Made by a program: the position numbers and the translations under genes. 10,588 bases of DNA from Pseudomonadota bacterium. GTDB taxonomy: Bacteria > Bdellovibrionota > Bdellovibrionia > Bdellovibrionales > JAEYZS01. The DNA lies in the NCBI GenBank assembly GCA_023427925.1, contig JAEYZS010000093.1:1-10588 (forward strand). Reading direction: 5' to 3'. The number at the start of each line of letters is the position of its first letter. The stretch's first letter is position 1. Shown in pieces: positions 1 through 6,528 of the stretch. The notes under the pieces were generated by a model. That model was given only the letters and a program-made list of their open reading frames with translations, searched no databases and was not told the origin of the DNA.

Positions 1-1155
1 GTTTTCTATAGGACATCCACTTCGATCAATTTTGAGGTCAGAAACACACATTTTTTTATAAACAGCTCCCGGACTATTCAAACTGTCATCTGGGCCTTTT
101 TCACTGTGTGTTCTGAAAAACCCACCGGCCAGCTCGCAACCCACAATATATACTACAGGTTCCGCGACAACTCCTTCTGCCATGACTGCGGTAGCGACAC
201 CCTCCTGGAGAATAACTTCAGTCACGTCCCCACCGCCTTTAGCAGCATTCATCTTTCCTCGACCTTTACTGCTCAGCATACGAACATCATCGCCCGATAA
301 CGCTCTCATTACACCTAAGCCATAAGTACCAGAATTATTTTTCACAAAAACTGTTGGCTTGTCTTTTATTCCACGCTTGTCGTAATTTTTCTGAATTCGA
401 GCAATCATTTCGTCTACCTTATTGGCGACCATGTCTCTCGAATCAAGATTCTTAACATCAAACTCTGGGACCAGTTCCGTTTCTACTGTAAAAACCCATG
501 GATCGATGCCAATGATGTTAGCAAACTCCGTTGCCAATTGGTTGAAGTATTTGAAGTGATCGCTTTTTTTCCGCTGATGCCATCCTAGTTCGCGAGGAGG
601 ATTAATTTTTATATCAAGTCCGGCTGCCCACTCTTCGTAGGAATTTGAAAAATCATTGTTACTGATGATTAAATCTGGCTTATAGCCGTCTGTTCCTAGC
701 AGCTCTCCGTTTGCTTTCTTGAACGGATGAATTGTAATCTTCTGACCACTAGAAGACTCCACAACAAGTTCTTTTTCAGTGACGTTTGGTAGACAAACGC
801 GAATTTCATAACCAGCACCTTCTATCATATGCAATATCCATCGTACATTCTCCCAATAGTATGCATTCTTCGTATGCTCTTCTGTGAGAAGTGCAATTTT
901 TTTTACGGAGTTTCCGTAGGTACTTCGCAGGTAAGCTTTTGTAATTTCCGGAGCATGTTCTTTGTCTGTAGGACAAATATTGTTGAAGCCTGCCGGATAA
1001 ACGTTTGCATCCACACTAACCACTTTATGATGAGAATCTCTTATATCTACACTAGTATAAAAAGGCATCTGAAGATGAGTTTTCTTACTCATGAGCCATT
1101 CGTCCACATTCTTGATGTTTGCGCAAATCAGATCGTGAATTTGTTTTTGAATCAT
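1..1155 (-). CDS. gshA: Glutamate-cysteine ligase, Acidithiobacillus-type GshA family (C-terminus beyond window)
   Basis: This enzyme joins glutamate to cysteine using ATP, the first step of glutathione synthesis in the cytosol. Reading the minus strand from the ATG at 1155 gives 385 codons without a stop to the window edge, so the gene is intact here but its end lies outside. The protein fits the rare GshA family first described in Acidithiobacillus ferrooxidans (Pfam PF08886, recognised from memory), which is unrelated in length and motifs to E. coli GshA. Visible landmarks are FVKNNSGTYGLGVM at residues 270-283, which looks like an ATP-grasp lysine plus glycine-rich loop, an EPVVY motif near 331-335, RTHSE near 348-352 and LNSPG near 359-363. 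Family members are a little over 400 residues, so perhaps 50 are missing. The ATG overlaps the stop of the preceding gene (ATGA), with AAGGA five bases upstream as ribosome site. Family assignment is confident; activity is inferred. Confidence 0.85.
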   Translation of the reverse strand, partial: MIQKQIHDLICANIKNVDEWLMSKKTHLQMPFYTSVDIRDSHHKVVSVDANVYPAGFNNICPTDKEHAPEITKAYLRSTYGNSVKKIALLTEEHTKNAYYWENVRWILHMIEGAGYEIRVCLPNVTEKELVVESSSGQKITIHPFKKANGELLGTDGYKPDLIISNNDFSNSYEEWAAGLDIKINPPRELGWHQRKKSDHFKYFNQLATEFANIIGIDPWVFTVETELVPEFDVKNLDSRDMVANKVDEMIARIQKNYDKRGIKDKPTVFVKNNSGTYGLGVMRALSGDDVRMLSSKGRGKMNAAKGGGDVTEVILQEGVATAVMAEGVVAEPVVYIVGCELAGGFFRTHSEKGPDDSLNSPGAVYKKMCVSDLKIDRSGCPIEN

Positions 1156-1895
1156 AATTTTCCTTCGAGTTTTTTCGCTGATTGAATTTTTGTATATAAT
1201 ATTGAAGTTCCCAACACCGCTGCGGGCAACAAAATGAAATGTACAAATGGTATGAAGAGTATAACGCCCATGCACATCGCAAATCCAATAAACTCAGGTA
1301 TATTGGCAAACAAAAATTTAACTCTTTGCCTCAACCCCTGCTCATCGTGTTCCATGGCGTAGTCCATACAGTCAAATGCCAAAATCATTACACTTAAAAA
1401 AAGCGCAATAGGCGAAACCACAGGAACCAGAGATGCGATAAATAAAAGCCCCGATATAATAAGCAAAAAAATTAACTTCAATATAGAAATCCGTAGCATT
1501 CTTAAAAAAGTAAATACATTTTCTTTTAAATTTCTTTCAGCCGGAATCAAATATCCAGACTGAATCATTACCCTTTGCGCCAGTGCAGTACATACCGGTA
1601 TTGCTAAAAGCGATACGGCAAAAAATGTAATGAAATAAAGTACGATGCCTAAAACCAAAACCGTAAAAATATAAATTAAAGTTTTAATAAAAGCATTATA
1701 ATCGCCAATATTAAACTTCATCGACCAACTTAAAACATCATCCACATAAAGGACGCCGACAACCAATCCCAATGTGTAAAGAGTCAGAGAAAGCAGTGCC
1801 GGTATTGCTCCAAGCAGGCGATAATTAGGATCTTTTTTTAATATCTTAATACCTTCAACAAAGGAGAGGACCCCGACTTTAAAGCGACTAATCAT
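1152..1895 (-). CDS. EI24/CysZ-family integral membrane protein
   Basis: A 247-residue inner-membrane protein of the EI24 domain family (PF07264), whose best-known bacterial member is CysZ, a sulfate uptake protein feeding cysteine synthesis. The N-terminus has the family pattern FxxGxxxFxxGxxxLxxxP (residues 5-23), followed by hydrophobic stretches at about 27-51, 70-104, 135-175 and 203-236. The AFDCMDY segment at 173-179, then a charged loop ending in LRQR, and the IPFVHFILLPAAVLG segment at 215-229 are typical of the family's C-terminal half. Length is normal. It starts within the stop of the lipoprotein gene (ATGA) with a good AAGGAG seven bases upstream, and its own stop overlaps gshA. 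The glutathione-gene neighbour is compatible with a sulfur-related role, but many EI24 proteins have no known substrate, so I do not call it cysZ. Confidence 0.82.
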   Translation of the reverse strand: MISRFKVGVLSFVEGIKILKKDPNYRLLGAIPALLSLTLYTLGLVVGVLYVDDVLSWSMKFNIGDYNAFIKTLIYIFTVLVLGIVLYFITFFAVSLLAIPVCTALAQRVMIQSGYLIPAERNLKENVFTFLRMLRISILKLIFLLIISGLLFIASLVPVVSPIALFLSVMILAFDCMDYAMEHDEQGLRQRVKFLFANIPEFIGFAMCMGVILFIPFVHFILLPAAVLGTSILYTKIQSAKKLEGKL

Positions 1896-2890
1896 TCAGT
1901 GTCTCCTTCTACCGGGACAAATCGACCTTCCTTTTTAGGGTCTTGAAGCTTCTGAGCCTCTGGAGTCAAACCCTCTCCGACAGGTCTTTCGTTTATAATT
2001 TTATTCAACCCGGCTTTAATGTCTGAAAGATTCTTAAATATCTCCTGGTAGTCGGCTCTTTTCGATTTTTTTTGAATCACGGACTGAATTTCAAATTGAT
2101 CAATATGATGAGCTAGAATCGTGCTCATATCTTTTTGCTTAGATTGTTTCAATCTTTTTGCCAAGACCTCGTCTTCGAGATTCTCCTGAGGGATATTATT
2201 TATAAAGTTAAAACTGCTTTGAAAATTATTAACCATTTGCTTAAAAGCATATTCTGAGAACGGCTGGACTTCTAACTCCATCACCATCATAAGATACTCT
2301 TGTGAATAGCTGATGGATTTCAAGTAGCTCGAAAAATCATGGATTTCCGATGCTTCACTACTCAAACTAGATAAGTAATTATTTGCAATTGTTCCCATTT
2401 GGAAAAGCGTTTCTGCATAATAGGCTTTTTTATTGAGTAGTGTGCCCTTATCTTTTTTTAAGGCATCAATGTATGTTTTAACTTTTTCATAATAAGTCTT
2501 TGCAACCGTCGCATCTCCAGTTCGCTCATAGGCAATCGCAAGACGGGCGGGGATTTCAAGCAAACTCAACTCGGAATTTACAATTGCACTCACTCTCAGA
2601 GCATCCTGATAAACAGCCACAGCCCTATCGTATTGTGATTTCATTTCGTAACAAAGACCAGATTGATATAACGAGTAAGCAAAAAGGCTATCCTTCACAG
2701 TCTTTCTTAGCTCAACAATCTTATTGAAAGTTTTTAAGCACTCGTCTGGTTTGCCGGAAATACGCTCTTCCTTTCCTCTTTGGTAAAGGTCATTGAGGGT
2801 TTGCTGAGCTCTAGGGATCCCCTCTTCCATTACGGGAGCCGAAGAACAAGCGGATAAGACAAAAAATAATAATACAAATGTGAATTTCAT
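1892..2890 (-). CDS. Outer-membrane-type lipoprotein with TPR-like helical repeats
   Basis: A 332-residue exported lipoprotein of unknown function. Residues 1-14 are a short signal peptide, with a hydrophobic core VLLFFVL and lipobox LSAC, so Cys15 should be lipidated; Ser follows it, which by the Asp+2 rule favours the outer membrane. Residues about 36-144 contain helix pairs resembling tetratricopeptide repeats (for example LYQSGLCYEMKSQYDRAVAVY at 74-94, split here as LYQSGLCYEMK and SQYDRAVAVY, and LAIAYERTGDATVAKTYYEK at 117-136). The rest is predicted helical and charged, ending in a Pro/Glu-rich tail. TPR proteins usually act as scaffolds for partner proteins; no catalytic motif is visible. 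It overlaps both neighbours by 4 bases (ATGA), with AGGTGG six bases before its ATG. The partner is unknown; being co-translated with two ATPases and a membrane protein is its main clue. Confidence 0.75.
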   Translation of the reverse strand: MKFTFVLLFFVLSACSSAPVMEEGIPRAQQTLNDLYQRGKEERISGKPDECLKTFNKIVELRKTVKDSLFAYSLYQSGLCYEMKSQYDRAVAVYQDALRVSAIVNSELSLLEIPARLAIAYERTGDATVAKTYYEKVKTYIDALKKDKGTLLNKKAYYAETLFQMGTIANNYLSSLSSEASEIHDFSSYLKSISYSQEYLMMVMELEVQPFSEYAFKQMVNNFQSSFNFINNIPQENLEDEVLAKRLKQSKQKDMSTILAHHIDQFEIQSVIQKKSKRADYQEIFKNLSDIKAGLNKIINERPVGEGLTPEAQKLQDPKKEGRFVPVEGDTE

Positions 2891-3987
2891 GACTGACCAC
2901 CTACCATATCCATGGACTTAAATAATTTAGATAGTTTTTCTAAAGAAACCAGCTCATTTTGTTCCGGTGAAATCTGCGGTAGACTCCAAAACTCAACCAA
3001 CTTGAAACCTCGAACATCCTTTTTCATAATACGTTTAATTTGAGAACTGTAAAATTCTTGTAAAGACTTTGAAAAGTGAAATAATTTTTCTTGCCCAACT
3101 GTCGACGGTTTAAAATCCTTCCACTCTGGTAATACTTTATTAATTATAATATGATGGACCTGAAAGCCCCTTCTTTTAAACTCACGCACAACTTCGTCTG
3201 CTTCTTGGAGTTTGGAGTCATCAATATTAGTAACAATAACAAACTGGGTATCGGAACCCATCATTAGGTTTTGAGTTTCTATTACGGTTTTCTGAATAGC
3301 TTCTCTCCAGCCGGATACAGTAGAAAAGAAAACTTGTAATTCGGATATGAACTCAGCTCCCGTAAGTTTCTCAAGTACTCCAACTGCAATGGAAGTGCCT
3401 TTATTTATAAATGAAAGGATGCCTCCCTGCTTTTTGTCATAGATTTTCATAAACCAATCGACAATTGGTCCTTTAAATAGATTAAAAATGACTTCAGGAG
3501 CTTGGATAAAATCCATCGTGTGTTGCGCAGGTGGTGTATCGAGTACTATCAGATCGAATTTTCCATTTTTATGAGCCTTGTTTAAAGCTTGAAGAGAAGT
3601 GAATTCTTGTGATCCGCTCAGTGATGTCGACAGCTCCTGGTAGAGCCGGTTGCTCAACATGACATCAGCCTCTTGCTTATTTGAAGAGTTTTCGCTAACA
3701 AATTGATCAAATATTTTTTTTGGTTCGATCATCGCAGCCCACAACTCTCCGCCTTCGGAGAACTTTTTAACTAGAGTTTCTTGTCCTGCCCAGTTATCTA
3801 ACCCAAGACAAGTTGCCAGTCTCTTAGAGGGATCAATGGTGTATACCAAAACTTTTTTTCCCATCTCAGCAGCTTTAAATGCCAACGTTGCCGAGACTGT
3901 TGTTTTTCCAACCCCTCCGCTACCTGCACAGATTAAAATCTTACTTTTGAAAAGTTTTTGATCCAAATTGTTTAATGATCCGTTCAT
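2887..3987 (-). CDS. ArsA/Get3-family ATPase lacking the P-loop signature lysine
   Basis: A 366-residue cytosolic P-loop ATPase of the ArsA/Get3 group (PF02374; SIMIBI class), whose members drive arsenite efflux or deliver tail-anchored membrane proteins. The P-loop is GSGGVGKTT at 22-30, with catalytic-type Lys28; the position that normally holds the deviant Walker A signature lysine (KGGxGK) is Ser23. Switch I is seen as IDPSKRLA at 51-58, switch II as DTPPAQHT at 150-157, and SGSQEF at 124-129 is typical of bacterial relatives. No CxC metal-binding pair like that of ArsA is evident, so arsenite transport is unlikely. The upstream gene encodes a second ATPase of the same family that does carry the signature lysine, and the stop of that gene overlaps this ATG. 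Paired Get3-like ATPases are also known in mycobacteria (Rv3679/Rv3680), which suggests a heterodimer. Client is unknown. Confidence 0.85.
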   Translation of the reverse strand: MNGSLNNLDQKLFKSKILICAGSGGVGKTTVSATLAFKAAEMGKKVLVYTIDPSKRLATCLGLDNWAGQETLVKKFSEGGELWAAMIEPKKIFDQFVSENSSNKQEADVMLSNRLYQELSTSLSGSQEFTSLQALNKAHKNGKFDLIVLDTPPAQHTMDFIQAPEVIFNLFKGPIVDWFMKIYDKKQGGILSFINKGTSIAVGVLEKLTGAEFISELQVFFSTVSGWREAIQKTVIETQNLMMGSDTQFVIVTNIDDSKLQEADEVVREFKRRGFQVHHIIINKVLPEWKDFKPSTVGQEKLFHFSKSLQEFYSSQIKRIMKKDVRGFKLVEFWSLPQISPEQNELVSLEKLSKLFKSMDMVGGQS

Positions 3988-4922
3988 AATTTCGCCCCGC
4001 TCGATTTCAGCGTCTCAAAACTCTTAGATAGTTCGGCGACGAGTTCGTATTTATCATGGCTGAAAAAACAAAACGGAATAGGAATATATCCAGAATCCTT
4101 ATCCCAAACTTTTTTAAGACAATCTCTCTGTTCCGCGAACATCTTTGCAAAATATTCGACAAAGTTTTTTTCAGAGGGAGATTTACAGTTTTTCAATTCA
4201 CTGGCGAACTCCTCTGTGTTGAGCGGATAATTCAAAATCTGATTGCACACGATCGTCGAATTTAAATTGAGTTCGGATTTCAGTTGTTCTTTTAGCTCCA
4301 AGCCCTCTACTGTTGGAAGTTCTTCAGGCTTAATTACAATAATTTGCTGACATAGGTCAGGATCTTGAATCACTCGACGCATAGATTCGCTGTGTGCCCC
4401 CATGGGACCTTTTCGAATCACATGCGAAATCCCAAGAGGCGCCTTTAGAAGTGCCTTGTGATGTCCTGTTGCATAAGAATCTACAATGATGTGGTCATAA
4501 TCGATTTTGGGTCCCACTTGCCTTGGTCCGCTCGTCGCCTTACCGAGGATGGCCAACTCCTTGAGAGCCGGAGCCGCTTGAATTAACTTTTGCATCATTT
4601 GATTACCAAAGAAAATATCGTAAAGCTTTTCGGACTTAATATAGAAGCTCACATACTCTTTCAATACCGCTTTGAAATCCCAAATCGCAACAAACAAATT
4701 CGCACGTATCTCAAGAGGCTGATAGGTCACTTGCTTAGCTTCTTCATTCATTTGAAAAAATTTCTCAAAAAAGCTTCTGTTTCCGAGTTCAACCAAGAGA
4801 ACCTTTTTACCTTTGTTGGCAAGGTGTTGCGCCAAACTAGCGCTCACGACGGACTTGCCCACGCCTCCTTTTCCCGAGACGAAGATTATGGGCTTATAAG
4901 GGTTTAAAATCCTGTTTTCCAC
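3984..4922 (-). CDS. ArsA/Get3-family ATPase, first gene of the five-gene operon (GTG start)
   Basis: A 312-residue cytosolic ATPase of the ArsA/Get3 family. It has a complete deviant Walker A, GKGGVGKS at 17-24 with signature Lys18 and Lys23. Switch II is VDSYATGHH at 147-155, an unusual version of the DTAPTGH seen in ArsA, and KGPMGAHSES at 171-180 resembles a segment I associate with deltaproteobacterial members. In switch I the usual Asp appears as Glu45 (VELGNRS). The start is GTG at 4922: an in-frame TGA lies two codons upstream at 4928-4926, and the P-loop begins at residue 17, so no longer form is possible and a much shorter one would lose the fold. No Shine-Dalgarno sits at a normal distance; the nearest AGG is 15 bases away. 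It leads an operon of five overlapping genes and is divergent from tig. A heterodimer with the next ATPase is inferred; the client is unknown. Confidence 0.83.
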   Translation of the reverse strand: MENRILNPYKPIIFVSGKGGVGKSVVSASLAQHLANKGKKVLLVELGNRSFFEKFFQMNEEAKQVTYQPLEIRANLFVAIWDFKAVLKEYVSFYIKSEKLYDIFFGNQMMQKLIQAAPALKELAILGKATSGPRQVGPKIDYDHIIVDSYATGHHKALLKAPLGISHVIRKGPMGAHSESMRRVIQDPDLCQQIIVIKPEELPTVEGLELKEQLKSELNLNSTIVCNQILNYPLNTEEFASELKNCKSPSEKNFVEYFAKMFAEQRDCLKKVWDKDSGYIPIPFCFFSHDKYELVAELSKSFETLKSSGAKL

Positions 4923-4929
4923 GTGTCAT

Positions 4930-4935
4930 ATTATG
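4930..4935 (-). promoter_or_regulatory. Candidate -10 box placing transcription start at the GTG codon
   Basis: CATAAT on the minus strand matches TATAAT at five of six bases and ends seven bases before the GTG start codon of the first ATPase gene. Transcription starting the usual distance downstream would begin at or next to that codon, giving a leaderless message, which would agree with the absence of a ribosome binding site. No good -35 hexamer is seen 16-18 bases upstream, so this is tentative. Confidence 0.25.
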
Positions 4936-5020
4936 TGCCTGAAACGCTTAAAAGGGCAGCTATTCCTCTTGATTTTTTGTGGGTTTTCGCATACGGTCGA
5001 AGCCTTTAAAAATCAAAGTT

Positions 5021-5025
5021 AGGAG
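5021..5025 (+). promoter_or_regulatory. Ribosome binding site of tig
   Basis: AGGAG lies six bases before the ATG at 5032 and fixes that codon as the tig start; the protein N-terminus it gives aligns with the usual trigger factor start. Confidence 0.8.
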
Positions 5026-5031
5026 AGCTGG

Positions 5032-6324
5032 ATGAAGGTTGAAAACGTATCCAAATTAGAAAAGAAAATGTCTTTTGAAATTTCGCCCGAAGAGGTCGCA
5101 AAGGCTTTTGAAAAGTCATACAAAGAAATTCAAAAAACTGCTGAGATCAAAGGCTTCCGTAAAGGAAAAGTTCCAATGGATAAGGTTAAAGCTTTATATT
5201 CAGACCGAGTTCAATCAAATGTTGTTCAAAGACTCGTTGAAGAAAATTTCTTTAAAGCTCTTGATGAAACCAAACTTGATCCAATCAATCAGCCACAGCT
5301 TGATATGAAACCTCTCGAAGAGGGAAAGCCGTTCGCATTTTCTCTTACCTTTGAAGTCCACCCTGAAGTCGAATTGAAAAAGTACGAAGGTCTTGAAGTT
5401 CAAAAAGAGCAACTTGCCCTTGATAACTCTCACGTTGATAAAACTCTTGAAAACATCCGTAAAAACCAAGCAGAAACAGTTGCTATACTCGAAGATCGCC
5501 CAGCTCAAAAAGGCGATATCGCTATAATTGATTTCGAAGGATTTGTTGATGGAGCACCTCTTGAAGGCGGAAAAGGAGAAAATCATTCGTTGGAATTGGG
5601 CTCAAATTCTTTTATCGAAGGATTTGAAGATGCCGTTGTTGGAATGAAAAATGGATCGCAAAAAACTGCAAACTTGAAGTTCCCTGAAACTTATCATGTA
5701 GCTGCCATTGCGGGAAAGCCAGTTGAGTTTAAGATCACTCTTAAAGAACTAAAGAAGCATTCTTTGCCAGAACTGGATGCCGCTTTCGCAGAAAAAATCG
5801 GATTTAAAACAGTTGAAGATCTCAAAGAAGCAATCTTAAAAGATTATACGGCAAGCGAAGAAAAAAGAATCCAGGAAGACTTCAAAAATCGACTTTTGAA
5901 AGAACTCACTTTAGCAAACCCTATTGAAGTTCCTCAGACTCTCCTTGAAAAACAAAAGGCCGCTCTCCAACAAGATATGAACCAACGAATGGGCCAAATG
6001 GGAATGAACGAACAACAATTCCAAGAATATGTCTCTAAGTGGGACAAAGACTTTACGGAAACAGCTACATTCATCGTCCAATCTAGCTATCTGGTAAGCA
6101 AAATTGCAGACAAAGAAAATTTAAATGCTACTCCAGATGATGTTAATAAAAAAATTCAATTCTATATACAGCAAACTGGAATTGAAGAAGAGAGAATCAA
6201 GCAGATTTACGATCAACCAGAAAATCGCAATAGACTTATGAACACAATCACTGAAGAAAAAGTTATTGAGTTCTTAACGTCAAAGGCAAAAGTTACTGAA
6301 GTTCCAAAAGAAAAGTTAAAATAA
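5032..6324 (+). CDS. tig: Trigger factor, ribosome-associated chaperone and peptidyl-prolyl isomerase
   Basis: Trigger factor binds the ribosome near the exit tunnel and shields nascent chains. At 430 residues it is the family's normal length (E. coli 432). The N-terminal ribosome-binding domain carries the signature GFRKGKVP at 41-48. An FKBP-type isomerase domain spans about 155-240, with GDIAIIDFEGFVDG at 161-174, a GFEDAVVGM segment at 197-205 and the AGKPVEF strand at 227-233. The remainder is the helical, Lys/Glu/Gln-rich SurA-like chaperone domain. It is transcribed alone: divergent from the ATPase operon, convergent with ctpA, and closed by a hairpin terminator about 25 bases after its stop. 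In many bacteria tig is followed by clpP and clpX; that is not so here. No oddity in the protein itself. Confidence 0.97.
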   Translation: MKVENVSKLEKKMSFEISPEEVAKAFEKSYKEIQKTAEIKGFRKGKVPMDKVKALYSDRVQSNVVQRLVEENFFKALDETKLDPINQPQLDMKPLEEGKPFAFSLTFEVHPEVELKKYEGLEVQKEQLALDNSHVDKTLENIRKNQAETVAILEDRPAQKGDIAIIDFEGFVDGAPLEGGKGENHSLELGSNSFIEGFEDAVVGMKNGSQKTANLKFPETYHVAAIAGKPVEFKITLKELKKHSLPELDAAFAEKIGFKTVEDLKEAILKDYTASEEKRIQEDFKNRLLKELTLANPIEVPQTLLEKQKAALQQDMNQRMGQMGMNEQQFQEYVSKWDKDFTETATFIVQSSYLVSKIADKENLNATPDDVNKKIQFYIQQTGIEEERIKQIYDQPENRNRLMNTITEEKVIEFLTSKAKVTEVPKEKLK

Positions 6325-6343
6325 GATTTTACTTTATTGTTCT

Positions 6344-6388
6344 AAAAAAGATATCCAAGGAGACTTTCATCTCTTTGGATATTTTTTT
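6344..6388. terminator. Intrinsic terminator, probably bidirectional, between convergent tig and ctpA
   Basis: Arms 6351-6363 (ATATCCAAGGAGA) and 6370-6382 (TCTCTTTGGATAT) pair over 13 bases with a single G-T wobble and a 6-base loop. Six T residues follow on the plus strand (6383-6388), and six A residues precede the stem (6344-6349), so the minus strand also reads a hairpin followed by CTTTTTT. It ends tig directly and lies about 140 bases past the ctpA stop. The remaining gap, 6389-6528, shows no gene, repeat or RNA structure that I can support. Confidence 0.88.
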
Positions 6389-6528
6389 ATTGGGATATTC
6401 TTGAGTTACCTACATCATTTCGTCGTGTTCAAGAGGAGAAAGTGTAGTGGGCTTCAATTTCTACATGGAAGTTTATTTGGCGAACTAGATCTCCGTTTTT
6501 TGCTCGAAAATCAAACTTACATGTATGG

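Larger units (their letters stand above)
4923..5031. promoter_or_regulatory. Divergent intergenic region between the ATPase operon and tig, with candidate promoters and an inverted repeat
   Basis: This 109-base gap must hold the start signals for both directions. TTGATTTTT at 4969-4977 and its exact inverse AAAAATCAA at 5008-5016 form a 9-base inverted repeat with a 30-base spacer. Each arm reads TTGATT outward-in, giving a -35-like hexamer for opposite strands: plus TTGATT (4969-4974), 17 bases, TACGGT (4992-4997); minus TTGATT (5016-5011), 17 bases, TATGCG (4993-4988). Both -10 boxes match the consensus at only three of six bases, so they are weak candidates. That a promoter lies here is nearly certain from gene layout; the exact boxes are guesses. 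Confidence 0.4.

Noticed and set aside
1..1155. Pseudogene call for the left-edge region, which has only small plus-strand frames
   Set aside because: Codon-by-codon reading of the minus strand shows no stop or frameshift; the gene simply continues past the edge.
829..1185. Plus-strand open frame of 118 codons
   Set aside because: It is antisense to gshA, whose minus-strand frame is open across the whole 1155 bases and carries family motifs.
4590..4907. Plus-strand open frame of 105 codons
   Set aside because: Antisense shadow of the first ATPase gene, which has P-loop and switch motifs; no ribosome site or recognisable protein.
2887..4922. ArsA arsenite-pump reading of the two ATPases
   Set aside because: No ars efflux, reductase or regulator gene is nearby and no ArsA-like metal-binding cysteine cluster is evident.
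4894..4929. Short minus-strand frame from ATG at 4929, out of frame with the ATPase
   Set aside because: Only 11 codons ending in TAA, with no ribosome site; probably chance, though it would matter if the GTG start were not leaderless.
5215..5586. Minus-strand open frame of 123 codons
   Set aside because: Antisense shadow of trigger factor, with Phe/Lys-rich composition typical of complement reading.
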